NCBI GenBank assembly: GCA_964509075.1
Contig: CAZDWC010000002.1
Coordinates: 310,001-374,000 of the forward strand
Source: UBA7239 sp964509075
GTDB taxonomy: Bacteria; Pseudomonadota; Gammaproteobacteria; Pseudomonadales; UBA7239
Direction: 5' to 3'
Length of the DNA: 64,000 nt
Shown here: piece by piece, positions 33,529 to 42,585 of the stretch
Layout: each line of letters starts with the position of its first letter
How positions within the stretch are numbered: position 1 is the first letter of the stretch
Notes under the pieces: generated by a model
Told to the model about the DNA's origin: nothing
The model's database searches: none
What the model saw: only the letters and a program-made list of their open reading frames with translations
Made by a program: the position numbers and the translations under genes

Positions 33529-34140
33529 ATGAGAAACAGCGGCGCGGAACTGACGGTGATGGCCACCAGCATCGCGGCAGAGCTGCATGCAGCCAAGATC
33601 GTGGCCCGGCAGCTGTCACTGGCTGCCAAGAACTCGCGCGCCGTGGTGATACGCGCCGGCAGCCGTGCTGCCAGCCTGAAGGTGATTTCCGATTTTTTTG
33701 ATGACCTGGCCACCCGCACCATCAACACCGCCGAGTCCATCAACCAGCTTGCCATCGCCATCTCCACCAACTGCGTCACGGACTGGATGACCGACACTTT
33801 CCTGCAGAACCTGCTGAAAGCGCGTGAACAGTCACAGGATTCTCCCTATTTGTCCTCGCTGGAAAAGCCTCTCGCCCGTGCGCGTGAGGCGCGCCAGTTT
33901 CAGCTGGGCAACTACCAGAAACTGGTGATGAACCTGGCACTCAAGCTCGACGAGATCAAGCAGTTCATGAAAGCCGCCGGGGTCGTGGCGGTCACTTCCC
34001 GGCTCGAAGCGACACAGGCCGGCGAATTCGAAGCCGGTCTCACCGAAATGGCCAACAACATCCATGCACTGGCAAATCGGATAGGCGAACACGTCAACCG
34101 CGCCCGCAGCTTACTGGATGGTTACTCGGGCCTGCGTTGA
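33529..34140 (+). CDS. Soluble chemoreceptor-like helical protein
   Basis: A 203-residue, almost wholly helical protein without a membrane segment or signal peptide. Phrases such as AAKNSRAVVIRAGSRAASLKVISDFFDDLATRTINTAESIN resemble the signalling region of methyl-accepting proteins (AKNAR...RAGE...F..I..EI), but no full-length receptor hairpin is present. It stands 41 bp upstream of a di-iron ODP-like gene on the same strand. ODP domains paired with chemoreceptors sense oxygen in spirochaetes; a comparable sensor/transducer pair is inferred here. The similarity is by eye only. Confidence 0.6.
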   Translation: MRNSGAELTVMATSIAAELHAAKIVARQLSLAAKNSRAVVIRAGSRAASLKVISDFFDDLATRTINTAESINQLAIAISTNCVTDWMTDTFLQNLLKAREQSQDSPYLSSLEKPLARAREARQFQLGNYQKLVMNLALKLDEIKQFMKAAGVVAVTSRLEATQAGEFEAGLTEMANNIHALANRIGEHVNRARSLLDGYSGLR

Positions 34141-34181
34141 ACCGCTAAAAAAATGTATTTGGAGCAGACAAGGAGACTTCC

Positions 34182-34940
34182 ATGAAAGCTGTCAGCCTCT
34201 ACCGGGGATCCCACGAATGGGTTGTTTTCGGCCGCGATCCGGCCAAGCCGGACAAGATCATCGACACCAACCAGTATCTGGTCAAAACCAGCACGCGCTG
34301 TCTGGTACTCGACCCCGGCGGCATGGAACTGTTTGCGCCGATGCTGGCGGCAGTACTGAAATACATTTCCATCGACCAGATCACCGATCTCTTTGCCTCG
34401 CACCAGGACCCGGATGTCATTTCATCGCTGGGATTATGGGATCAGGTATTGCCCCATGCACGCCTGCATGCGCCGTGGATCTGGGAAGGTTTTCTGCGGC
34501 ATTTCGGCATGAACCATATCGAATACGCAGCCATTCCGGATGAGGGCAGCACACTGGATCTCGGCGGCGCCGTGCTGCAGTTTGTGCCGGCGCACTACCT
34601 GCATTCATCAGGCAACTTTCATGTCTTTGATGCGCAGAGCGGCATCCTGTTTACTGGCGACATCGGCGCCGCGCTGGAACATGGTGATGTCGGCATGTTT
34701 GTCGAGGATTTCAACAGTCACACCAAACACATGACGCTGTTTCACCAGCGCTGGATGCCGTCAAATGACGCCAAGAATGACTGGGTAAACCGCGTACGCG
34801 CGCTCAAGCCGCGCATCCTGGCGCCACAGCACGGCCGCCTGTTTCGCGATGACGATGTGTGGCGTTTTCTCGACTGGTTTGAAGCGCTGGAAGTGGGCAC
34901 CGGCCTGCGCAAATCGATTGTGCAGGACAAGGCCGCCTGA
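34182..34940 (+). CDS. MBL-fold oxygen-binding di-iron (ODP-like) protein
   Basis: A 252-residue metallo-beta-lactamase-fold protein of the ODP/flavodiiron type. Probable ligands are His74, Asp76 and Asp78 (SHQDPDV), His138 (PAHYLHSSGNF), Asp160 (FTGDIG) and His217 (PQHGRLF), matching the Hx(E/D)xD-H-D-H pattern of di-iron members rather than the HxHxDH of hydrolases. Asp76 stands where flavodiiron proteins usually have Glu. No flavodoxin domain is attached. Known relatives bind O2 or NO. With the upstream chemoreceptor-like protein it may form an oxygen or redox sensor. Confidence 0.85.
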   Translation: MKAVSLYRGSHEWVVFGRDPAKPDKIIDTNQYLVKTSTRCLVLDPGGMELFAPMLAAVLKYISIDQITDLFASHQDPDVISSLGLWDQVLPHARLHAPWIWEGFLRHFGMNHIEYAAIPDEGSTLDLGGAVLQFVPAHYLHSSGNFHVFDAQSGILFTGDIGAALEHGDVGMFVEDFNSHTKHMTLFHQRWMPSNDAKNDWVNRVRALKPRILAPQHGRLFRDDDVWRFLDWFEALEVGTGLRKSIVQDKAA

Positions 34941-34950
34941 CACGCGTTGA

Positions 34951-35325
34951 TCAGAACGGCTTCATCACCGCCAGCATGCCCATGCCGGCAAAACACGCCA
35001 GCGCCACCAATACACCCAGTGCGCGCTGCGCGTTATTCGTGCTCCACTTCAACACAAACAGACCGCAGCCGATGTAGGCGAGCAACAGGGCAATCTTGCC
35101 CAGCAACCACAGTTGCACGAACGGATTGATGCCGGCAATGGCTGCCAGCGTGATGCCGCAAACCAGCAACAGTGTATCGTTCACATGCGGCAGAATTTTT
35201 ACCGGTTTTTTGTCAAGCAAACCTGAGCCGGCAAATTTCAACGCTGCACGAGCCAGGAATCCGCATAAGGAAATGACGGCAAACAGCATGTGCAGGTGTT
35301 TGATCAGGGGATACAGTTCAGACAT
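34951..35325 (-). CDS. SirB2-like small membrane protein
   Basis: A 124-residue inner-membrane protein with four hydrophobic helices. The start MSELYPLIKHLHMLFAVISL and the following ARAALKFAG, LPHVNDTLLLVCGITLA and LGKIALLLAYI agree with the SirB family (invasion gene expression up-regulator SirB), whose biochemical role is unknown. The ATG at 35325 is chosen because upstream codons do not fit the family. It ends 10 bp from the stop of the ODP-like gene on the opposite strand. Confidence 0.8.
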   Translation of the reverse strand: MSELYPLIKHLHMLFAVISLCGFLARAALKFAGSGLLDKKPVKILPHVNDTLLLVCGITLAAIAGINPFVQLWLLGKIALLLAYIGCGLFVLKWSTNNAQRALGVLVALACFAGMGMLAVMKPF

Positions 35326-35400
35326 AACAACTCCAGAAAAACAGGCGCCGATATTGAGTAGAATGCCTGCCGACGCGCGCCAATGTACACGCAGCCCCGC

Positions 35401-36348
35401 ATGACAAACAAGCCTCACGCCATTTTCCTCATGGGCCCCACCGCGTCCGGCAAGACCGATCTCGCCGCTGAACTGGTGGCGCATCTGCCCTGTGAGATCA
35501 TCAGCGTCGATTCGGCACTGGTCTATCGCGGCATGGATATCGGCACCGCCAAGCCCGACGCCGACACGCTGGCGCGTGCACCGCACCGGCTGATCAGTTT
35601 TCTGGATCCGGCTGAAGCCTACTCCGCCGCACAGTTCCGCCAGGATGCGTTGCGCGAGATGGCAGACATCACCGCGCGCGGCCGCATCCCCCTGCTGGTG
35701 GGCGGCACCATGCTCTACTTCAAGGTACTACTGGAAGGCATTGCCGATTTGCCGGAAGCCGATCCCGCATTGCGCGCAACCCTGTCTGAAGAGGCAGGCA
35801 AGTTCGGCTGGCCCGCCATGCACGCCAGACTCGCAGCAGTTGATCCGGAAAGTGCGGCTCGCCTGCACCCGAACCATTCCCAACGCATCCTGCGCGCGCT
35901 CGAGGTACATGCCCTGACAGGCACAGCACTATCCATCCTGCAGCAACAACAGGTCCCGGAACCCCTAGCCTGGCAGATCACCCAGCTCGCCTTGATGCCG
36001 GAAGACCGGGAAGCGCTGAACCAGCGTATCGCACAACGCTTTGACCGCATGCTGGCACAGGGCTTCGTCGATGAGGTGCAGGCACTCTATCAACGCGGCG
36101 ACCTGTCGCCGGCGCTGCCGTCCATCCGCGCCGTCGGCTACCGGCAGGCCTGGGATTTCGTGGCCGGCCATAGCAACGCCACACAACTGCGCGAGACTGG
36201 CATCGCCGCCACCCGTCAGCTGGCCAAGCGCCAGTTGACCTGGCTGCGCAGCTGGACAGGGCAGCAAACCGTGCTGTCGCCGGAACCTTTCGATCTGAAA
36301 AAAGTCACAGCGGCAAGCTTGAAAATGCTGGCAGCCGCCGGCATATAG
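35401..36348 (+). CDS. miaA: tRNA dimethylallyltransferase
   Basis: A 315-residue enzyme that adds the isopentenyl group to A37 of tRNAs reading UNN codons. The P-loop is IFLMGPTASGKTDLA, followed by ISVDSALVYRGMDIGTAKP, PHRLISFLDP, YSAAQFRQDA and the tRNA-contact RAVGYRQAWDF. The ATG at 35401 fits family starts; an in-frame ATG at 35383 is an alternative, and neither has a strong Shine-Dalgarno. It leads the miaA-hfq-hflX-hflK-hflC series. Confidence 0.96.
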   Translation: MTNKPHAIFLMGPTASGKTDLAAELVAHLPCEIISVDSALVYRGMDIGTAKPDADTLARAPHRLISFLDPAEAYSAAQFRQDALREMADITARGRIPLLVGGTMLYFKVLLEGIADLPEADPALRATLSEEAGKFGWPAMHARLAAVDPESAARLHPNHSQRILRALEVHALTGTALSILQQQQVPEPLAWQITQLALMPEDREALNQRIAQRFDRMLAQGFVDEVQALYQRGDLSPALPSIRAVGYRQAWDFVAGHSNATQLRETGIAATRQLAKRQLTWLRSWTGQQTVLSPEPFDLKKVTAASLKMLAAAGI

Positions 36349-36567
36349 AGACTGCGAAGCCGGTGTAACAGGTAGCAAGGTGAAATGCTTGACGTCAGTG
36401 TTTTCCCTACTGTGTTGCCCGGAAGTTCGTGCTATACATGTTGCCGGCTGTCTACCGTTTTGGCGGACGCCTTTTGATCCACTTTTAATGGCTCTACCAG
36501 ACCTCCGCGCAAGCGGTTTTTTCACTCACTCTCAATGCTTAACTTACTCACTTTTAAGGAGACTTTT

Positions 36568-36885
36568 ATGTCCAGAGGGCAAAGCTTACAAGACCCTTAC
36601 CTGAACGTTCTGCGCAAAGAACGCGTTCCGGTATCCATCTATCTCGTCAACGGCATCAAGCTGCAAGGCCAGATCGATTCCTTCGACCAGTTTGTCGTAC
36701 TGCTGAAAAACACTGTCAGCCAGATGGTTTACAAACACGCCATCTCCACTGTCGTGCCTGCACGTCCTGTGCGTCTGCCCATGATGAACCCGACAGCACC
36801 AGCTGCAGGTGCCGCACCCGGCCAGGGCAACTACAACCAGGGCGGTTATGACGACGATGACGGCTACAACGATCTGGGCAGCTGA
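36568..36885 (+). CDS. hfq: RNA chaperone Hfq
   Basis: A 105-residue Sm-like protein that forms a hexamer and pairs small RNAs with mRNAs. The core SRGQSLQDPYLNVLRKERV, IYLVNGIKLQGQIDSFDQF and the KH-containing VYKHAISTVVP are nearly identical to E. coli Hfq. The C-terminal tail is short and Gly/Asn/Asp-rich (QGNYNQGGYDDDDGYND). The ATG at 36568 has a strong AAGGAG site. The 219-bp gap before it probably holds its own promoter, but none was clear. Confidence 0.98.
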   Translation: MSRGQSLQDPYLNVLRKERVPVSIYLVNGIKLQGQIDSFDQFVVLLKNTVSQMVYKHAISTVVPARPVRLPMMNPTAPAAGAAPGQGNYNQGGYDDDDGYNDLGS

Positions 36886-36923
36886 TGTCCTGTCGTTTTT
36901 TCCCTGTTTGAGACTGATTACTT

Positions 36924-38225
36924 TTGTTCTTTGACCGACCCGAGTCCGGTGAACTGGCAGTGCTGGTTCACCTGGACCTCCACCGACCCCATACCCGAGA
37001 CGATTTGCGCGAATTCGAAGAACTCGTGCTGTCTGCCGGCGGCGACCCTGTAGCCTTCATCAGCGGCTCACGCGCCGCGCCGGATGCCCGCCACTTTGTC
37101 GGCAAGGGCAAGCTGGAAGAAATTCACGACGCCGTGCGCGAACACGGCGCGCAGCTGGTCATCTTTGACCATGAGCTGTCACCCAGCCAGGAACGCAATC
37201 TGGAAAAGGCGTTGCAATGCCGCGTGCTTGATCGCACCGGCCTGATCCTCGATATTTTCGCCCAGCGCGCCCGCACCCACGAGGGCAAGCTGCAAGTGGA
37301 GCTTGCACAGTTGCAACACATGGCTACGCGACTGGTGCGCGGCTGGACGCACCTTGAGCGCCAGAAAGGCGGTATCGGCATGCGCGGTCCTGGCGAAACC
37401 CAGCTGGAAACCGACAGACGCCTGTTGCGCCTGCGCATCAAATCCATCCAGGCGCGACTGGAAAAAGTGCGCAGCCAGCGCGAACAGGGCCGGCGCGGCC
37501 GCACGCGCAGCGCCACGCCAACGGTATCGCTGGTCGGCTACACCAATGCCGGCAAGTCCACACTGTTCAATGCCATGACCCAGGCAGGGGTCTATGCCGC
37601 CAACCAGCTGTTTGCCACGCTGGATCCCACCATGCGCCGCATCGAATTGCCGGACACCGGCCCTGTGGTGCTGGCCGACACCGTAGGATTCATCCGCCAT
37701 CTGCCTCACCAGCTGGTGGAGGCCTTCCGCAGCACACTGGAAGAAGCCGCGCTGGCCGATTTGCTGCTGCATGTGATTGACGCCGCCAGCGACGAGCGGC
37801 CCGAGCAGATTTTCCAGGTCGAGGAAGTGCTGCAGGAAATTGGCGCTGCGCAAGTGCCGCGACTGGAAGTTTTCAACAAGATCGACCTGCTGGATTTCGA
37901 ACCTCGCATCGAGCGCGACGATCAAGGGCACGCCATCCGCGTCTGGCTCTCTGCAAAAACCGGTGCCGGCCTCGATCTCTTGCAACAGGCACTGGACGAA
38001 CATCTCGCCTCCGAACAGTTCACGGGGCAATTGCTGCTTAAGCCGCAGCAGGCGCGTTTACGGGCGCGCCTGTTTGCCCTGAACGGCATCACGCAGGAAA
38101 CCTGTGATGGCGAAGGCAACCAGCACATTCATGTGCGACTGGCACACAAAGACTGGCAGCGCCTGCTCGCTTCCGAACAGTTGCGAGCAGAAGACCTGCT
38201 AGAATCCGCACCCACGCAAATCTGA
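36924..38225 (+). CDS. hflX: Ribosome-associated GTPase HflX
   Basis: A 433-residue GTPase that splits stalled or stressed ribosomes. It begins at TTG with FFDRPESGELAVLVHLD, has the N-terminal nucleotide-binding domain (SPSQERNLEKALQCRVLDRTGLILDIFAQRA), the RGPGETQLETDRRLLR linker and the GTPase motifs VGYTNAGKSTLFNAMT, FATLDPTMRR, LADTVGFIRHLPHQLVEAF and FNKIDLL. The start is TTG because no in-frame ATG or GTG fits the family N-terminus. It follows hfq by 38 bp. Confidence 0.97.
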   Translation: MFFDRPESGELAVLVHLDLHRPHTRDDLREFEELVLSAGGDPVAFISGSRAAPDARHFVGKGKLEEIHDAVREHGAQLVIFDHELSPSQERNLEKALQCRVLDRTGLILDIFAQRARTHEGKLQVELAQLQHMATRLVRGWTHLERQKGGIGMRGPGETQLETDRRLLRLRIKSIQARLEKVRSQREQGRRGRTRSATPTVSLVGYTNAGKSTLFNAMTQAGVYAANQLFATLDPTMRRIELPDTGPVVLADTVGFIRHLPHQLVEAFRSTLEEAALADLLLHVIDAASDERPEQIFQVEEVLQEIGAAQVPRLEVFNKIDLLDFEPRIERDDQGHAIRVWLSAKTGAGLDLLQQALDEHLASEQFTGQLLLKPQQARLRARLFALNGITQETCDGEGNQHIHVRLAHKDWQRLLASEQLRAEDLLESAPTQI

Positions 38226-38245
38226 AACCTATTCCGGAGACACTG

Positions 38246-39391
38246 ATGGCCTGGAACGAGCCTGGCAACAATCAACCTGGCAAACCGGGAGGCAACCCCT
38301 GGGGCGGCCCGCCGCGCGGCAACAAGAACGAGATACAGGAAATGCTCGACAAACTCGGCGACCTGTTTGGCGGCGGCGATGACCTGCCGACTGGCAAGCT
38401 GGCGCTGTTGCTCGGCGCGGGTTTGCTGCTGCTGTGGGGATTGCTGGGCCTGTACCAGCTCGATGAACAGAAACGCGCTGTCATCCTGCGCCTCGGTGCC
38501 TACAAGGAAATCGTTGGCCCCGGTGTGCACTGGAACCCACCATTCATCGACAAGGTGATCAAGGAAAATGTCACCCAGCAACGCTCCTACACCTCGCAAG
38601 GGCTGATGCTGACCGAAGATATCAATATCGTCGATATCAAATTGTCGGTGCAGTACAACATCGGCGATCTCAAGAAATTCACATTGGGCATCCGCGATCC
38701 GGAACGCGCACTGGCGGAAGCGACCGACAGTGCACTGCGCCACGCCGTCGGCAGCTCCAAGATGGATGATGTGCTGACGACCGGCATCGACAAGATCGCC
38801 GGCGATGTGCGCGTGCGTTTGCAGCAATATCTGGATGCCTATCAAACCGGCATTATTGTTACCACCATCAACATCGAGAAGCCGCAACCACCCTCTGCCG
38901 TGCAGGCAGCGTTTGATGACGTGATCAAGGCGCGTGAAGATGAACAGCGTGTGCAAAACGAAGCGCAAGCCTATGCCAACGGCATCATTCCGGAATCACG
39001 CGGACTCGCCACACGCATCAATCAAGAAGCCATTGCCTACCGCGACCGCGCCATCGCCCGCGCAAAAGGTGAAGCCGCACGCTTTGAGGCGCTGCTGACG
39101 GAATACCGCAAGGCGCCGGAAGTGACACGCAAGCGTCTTTACATGGAAGCCGTTGAGCTGGTGATGTCGAACAACAGCAAGGTACTGGTGGATGTCGAGC
39201 ACGGCAACAACATGATGTACCTGCCGCTGGACAAACTTGCCACGCGCACGGCAAGTAGCAATGCTGCGCCAACTGGCTTGAGTCAGGCTGACCTCGACAG
39301 CATCAGCAACAAGCTACAGGAAAAAATGCGCGACGACACACAAAACCAGAGCCGCCCGGATTCGGGTCGCCGCCGCGGGGAGAATCGCTGA
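38246..39391 (+). CDS. hflK: FtsH-modulating SPFH protein HflK
   Basis: A 381-residue membrane protein. The Gly/Pro/Asn-rich cytoplasmic start (GNNQPGKPGGNPWGGPPRG) precedes one TM helix (~52-70), the SPFH/band 7 domain (ILRLGAYKEIVGPGVHWNPPFID) and a long coiled coil (~200-300). With HflC it forms the periplasmic cage that regulates the FtsH protease. A CGGAGA ribosome-binding site precedes the ATG. The stop overlaps the hflC start by one base (TGATG). Confidence 0.97.
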   Translation: MAWNEPGNNQPGKPGGNPWGGPPRGNKNEIQEMLDKLGDLFGGGDDLPTGKLALLLGAGLLLLWGLLGLYQLDEQKRAVILRLGAYKEIVGPGVHWNPPFIDKVIKENVTQQRSYTSQGLMLTEDINIVDIKLSVQYNIGDLKKFTLGIRDPERALAEATDSALRHAVGSSKMDDVLTTGIDKIAGDVRVRLQQYLDAYQTGIIVTTINIEKPQPPSAVQAAFDDVIKAREDEQRVQNEAQAYANGIIPESRGLATRINQEAIAYRDRAIARAKGEAARFEALLTEYRKAPEVTRKRLYMEAVELVMSNNSKVLVDVEHGNNMMYLPLDKLATRTASSNAAPTGLSQADLDSISNKLQEKMRDDTQNQSRPDSGRRRGENR

Positions 39392-40269
39392 TGAACAGAC
39401 TGGGCAATATTTTCCTGACACTGATGTTCACGGCCTGGCTTGGCGGCCAGTTTGTCTTCGTGGTCAATGAATATGAAAAAGTGGTGTTGCTGGAATTCGG
39501 CAAACTGGAGCGCAGCAACATCGCTCCCGGCATTCATTTCAAATGGCCGATGATTGATCAGGTGCGACGCTTCGACAGCCGTATACTGACGCTGGATACA
39601 CGTCCCGAGCGCTACCCGACGGTCGAGAAAAAATCCGTCATTGTCGACCTGTATGCTCACTGGCGTATTGTCGATGTCGCGCACTACTACACGGCAACCG
39701 GCGGCGATGAGACACGCGCGGAACTGCTGATTTCCCAGCGCATCAATTCCGGTCTGCGCGACCAGTTCGGCGTGCGCACCCTCAACGAAGTGGTGGCGGG
39801 CGAACGCGACAAGTTGATGGTCGACATGCGCGACAAACTCAGCGCCAGCACACGCAGTGAACTCGGCATTGAAGTAGTGGATGTGCGCGTCAAACGCATA
39901 GACCTGCCGGACGAAGTGAGCAGCAATGTCTATGACCGCATGAATTCCGAACGTGCGCAGGAAGCCCGCAAGCACCGCTCCGAAGGTCAGGAAATCGCGG
40001 AAGGCATACGCGCAGGCGCTGATCGGCAGAAAATCGTCATCGAAGCCGAAGCCTATCGCGAGGCCGAAAAACTGCGTGGCGAAGGCGATGCGGAGTCGGC
40101 CAATATTTATGCTGCGGCCTACAGCAAGGATCCTGATTTCTACGCCTTTACCCGCAGCCTGCAGGCATACAAGGCCAGCATGGATGGCAAGGGTGACCTG
40201 CTGGTGCTGGATCCCGGCAGCGAATTCTTCCGCTACCTGAAATCTGCAGATGGCAAGGCGACCAAATAA
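39391..40269 (+). CDS. hflC: FtsH-modulating SPFH protein HflC
   Basis: A 292-residue partner of HflK. A short N-terminal anchor (IFLTLMFTAWLGGQFVFVV) is followed by the SPFH domain (VVLLEFGKLERSNIAPGIHFKWPMIDQVRRFDSR) and a coiled coil with MNSERAQEARKHRSEGQEIAEGIRAGADRQ, the block typical of HflC. It is translationally coupled to hflK and overlaps the downstream aspartic protease gene by 20 bp. Confidence 0.97.
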   Translation: MNRLGNIFLTLMFTAWLGGQFVFVVNEYEKVVLLEFGKLERSNIAPGIHFKWPMIDQVRRFDSRILTLDTRPERYPTVEKKSVIVDLYAHWRIVDVAHYYTATGGDETRAELLISQRINSGLRDQFGVRTLNEVVAGERDKLMVDMRDKLSASTRSELGIEVVDVRVKRIDLPDEVSSNVYDRMNSERAQEARKHRSEGQEIAEGIRAGADRQKIVIEAEAYREAEKLRGEGDAESANIYAAAYSKDPDFYAFTRSLQAYKASMDGKGDLLVLDPGSEFFRYLKSADGKATK

Positions 40270-40903
40270 GCTGGCGCTGCTGCTAGGCTTGCTGGTCTGG
40301 CAGCGTGTCGCGTTTGCCATGCCGGATGTGCAGGTCAACGGCCTGCTGCCGAATCAGGTCGTTGTCACCATCGACGGCCAGCAGCGCATTCTCAAGGCAG
40401 GCAAGACCAGCCCGGAAGGTGTGACGCTGGTCAGTGCTGACAGCAAGCAGGCCAGTTTCAGCTGGCAAGGCCAGTCTTTCCAGCGCAGCCTCAACAAGAA
40501 CATCACCAGCCAATTCAGCCCGCCCCCTGCACAAGACAGCGTGCGCATCGAGCGCGGTCAAAACGGCCACTTTTTCGCACAAGGCTTTATCAATGGCCGT
40601 CCGACGCGGTTTCTGGTGGATACCGGCGCCTTTACCGTCGCCATGGACATGAACGAAGCTGACCGCCTGGGTATCGACTGGCGCAGCGGCAAACGTTTCA
40701 TGGCAGGTACCGCCGGTGGCGGCACACCCGGCTATGAAGTCATGCTCAACAGCGTGACGATCGGAGCCATTACGCTGAACAACATCAAAGGCGCCGTGCT
40801 GGTCGCCGACAGCAACACCGAAGTACTGCTGGGGATGTCGTTTCTGCAGCTGACCGAAATGCGCGAGGAAGACAACGTTCTGATCCTCCGCAAGAAATAC
40901 TGA
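40250..40903 (+). CDS. Retropepsin-like clan AA aspartic protease, membrane-anchored or exported
   Basis: A 217-residue protein. An N-terminal hydrophobic segment (KLALLLGLLVWQRVAFA) acts as signal or anchor. Residues ~100-215 form a single retropepsin lobe with the active site FLVDTGAFTVAM (Asp-Thr-Gly) and the flap/second-strand region LLGMSFLQLTEM, the TIGR02281-type family. Such single lobes must dimerise to form the active site. The gene begins inside hflC (20-bp overlap), so it is part of the hflX-hflK-hflC operon; a link to periplasmic protein quality control is inference. Confidence 0.88.
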   Translation: MARRPNKLALLLGLLVWQRVAFAMPDVQVNGLLPNQVVVTIDGQQRILKAGKTSPEGVTLVSADSKQASFSWQGQSFQRSLNKNITSQFSPPPAQDSVRIERGQNGHFFAQGFINGRPTRFLVDTGAFTVAMDMNEADRLGIDWRSGKRFMAGTAGGGTPGYEVMLNSVTIGAITLNNIKGAVLVADSNTEVLLGMSFLQLTEMREEDNVLILRKKY

Positions 40904-40973
40904 TCTGCGCGCAAGCGCAAGCACTGTTACAATGCTCGCCCTTGTCAGGGCACGTTTCCACAGGTTTTCCGTT

Positions 40974-41567
40974 GTGTCATTCCGTTTTGTAGCATCTTCC
41001 CGCCTTCCTACTGCCTGGGGTGAATTCACCCTTCACGGCTTTGAAGACGCAGCATCCGGCAAGGAGCATGTTGTATTGACCATGGGAGAGGTCGCCGACG
41101 GCCAGCCTGTGCTCGGCCGCATTCATTCCGAGTGCCTGACCGGCGACGTACTGCACAGCCTGCGCTGCGACTGCGGCGCCCAACTCGCCGCCGCCATGCA
41201 AGCCATCGCCAGCGAAGGGCGTGGCGTGCTGCTCTACCTGCGTCAGGAAGGGCGCGGCATTGGCCTTATCAACAAGATCCGCGCCTACCACTTGCAGGAT
41301 CAGGGCGCCGATACCGTCGAGGCGAATGAGCAACTCGGGTTTGAGGCCGATATGCGCGACTACGGCATGTTGAAGGTTATCTTCGAGCATCTGGGTATCC
41401 GCCAACTCAAGTTGATGACCAACAACCCGCGCAAGCTGCGGGCACTGGATGAAGCCGGCGTTGCCGTCGTCGAACGCATCCCCATCCAGACAGGCCAGAA
41501 TCCGCATAACCGCCAGTATCTCGCCACCAAGGCAGGCAAACTGGGCCATTTGCTCGACAAGCCTTGA
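40974..41567 (+). CDS. ribA: GTP cyclohydrolase II
   Basis: A 197-residue enzyme for the first step of riboflavin synthesis. The zinc site is in IHSECLTGDVLHSLRCDCGAQL (three Cys). The substrate loop is LYLRQEGRGIGL, and DTVEANEQLGFEADMRDYG and LMTNNPRKLRAL follow. The GTG at 40974 gives the family N-terminus (SFRFVASSRLPTAWGEF) and E. coli-like length; an upstream in-frame ATG (40932) would add 14 residues. No FMN riboswitch is visible upstream. Confidence 0.95.
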   Translation: MSFRFVASSRLPTAWGEFTLHGFEDAASGKEHVVLTMGEVADGQPVLGRIHSECLTGDVLHSLRCDCGAQLAAAMQAIASEGRGVLLYLRQEGRGIGLINKIRAYHLQDQGADTVEANEQLGFEADMRDYGMLKVIFEHLGIRQLKLMTNNPRKLRALDEAGVAVVERIPIQTGQNPHNRQYLATKAGKLGHLLDKP

Positions 41568-41697
41568 TCTGCTCAAAAAACAGGCAATTCCGTGCTATAC
41601 AGACTCCCAAGGGGCGTGTAATATCCGCGCGCCTTTGAGGGTGACCGCTGGATTTGCTGTCTGGGCTTTTCTTTTTGATGTCGTTTCCGGAGTTGCA

Positions 41698-42546
41698 ATG
41701 CAGGTTTGTCAGCGAGTGACCGAATTGCGTGATCGCCTGCGTGCCGAGCGTCAGGCCGGCAAACGCATTGCCTTTGTCCCCACGATGGGCAACCTGCACG
41801 AAGGCCACTTGCAACTGATCCGCCTCGCCAGGCAACATGCCGATATCGTCGTCGCCAGTATTTTCGTCAACCCGCTGCAATTCGGTCTTAACGAAGACTG
41901 GGAACAGTATCCGCGCACTCTGGAACGCGACAGCGAAATGCTGACGGCAGAACACTGCGATGTACTGTTCTGCCCCACCGAGCGCGAAATGTACCCCAAT
42001 GGCATGGAAACCCAGACCAAGGTTGAAGTGCCGACCATGACCAACATCCTCTGCGGCGCTTCACGCCCCGGCCACTTCCTCGGCGTTACCACGGTCGTCG
42101 CCAAACTGTTCAACATGGTGCAGCCGGATGTCGCCATCTTTGGCATCAAGGACTACCAGCAGCTGGCAGTGATCCGTCGCATGACGGAAGATCTGTGCAT
42201 TCCCGTCGAGATCATCGCCGCACCCATTGCCCGCGCTGACGACGGTCTGGCCCTGAGCTCCCGCAACGGCTACCTCACGGCCGATGAACGCCCGCGCGCC
42301 ATTGCCCTGTATCAGGCCTTGTGCAATACCCGCAACGCCATTGCCAATGGCCGGCGCGATTACACTGAGCTGGAAAGACAGGCGCAGCAGACCCTTGCAG
42401 AAAGCGGCATGCGCCCCGATTATTTCTCCATACGCCAGGCCAAGACACTTGAAACGGCCGACAGCGGGGACACCGAACTGGTAATACTGGGTGCGATTTA
42501 TCTCGGTAAAACGCGCCTGATAGATAATGTCACATTGCAGATTTGA
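41698..42546 (+). CDS. panC: Pantoate--beta-alanine ligase
   Basis: A 282-residue pantothenate synthetase. The ATP-binding HIGH-like motif is FVPTMGNLHEGHLQLI, followed by ASIFVNPLQFGLNEDW, FGIKDYQQLAVIRRM and the KMSKS-like SSRNGYLT. It joins pantoate to beta-alanine, the product of the adjacent panD. The ATG at 41698 has an upstream CCGGAG site. It lies 39 bp before panD; panB is not in the window. Confidence 0.97.
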   Translation: MQVCQRVTELRDRLRAERQAGKRIAFVPTMGNLHEGHLQLIRLARQHADIVVASIFVNPLQFGLNEDWEQYPRTLERDSEMLTAEHCDVLFCPTEREMYPNGMETQTKVEVPTMTNILCGASRPGHFLGVTTVVAKLFNMVQPDVAIFGIKDYQQLAVIRRMTEDLCIPVEIIAAPIARADDGLALSSRNGYLTADERPRAIALYQALCNTRNAIANGRRDYTELERQAQQTLAESGMRPDYFSIRQAKTLETADSGDTELVILGAIYLGKTRLIDNVTLQI

Positions 42547-42585
42547 CGTTAGGATATAATTGACTGCACCCGCGGAGGTAAAGCG

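Noticed and set aside
34182..34940. Metallo-beta-lactamase or glyoxalase-type hydrolase
   Set aside because: The HxHxDH hydrolase motif is absent; HQDPD plus the later ligands fit the di-iron ODP/flavodiiron branch.
40904..40973. FMN riboswitch before ribA
   Set aside because: The gap is about 70 bp, too short for the RFN element, and lacks its conserved stems.
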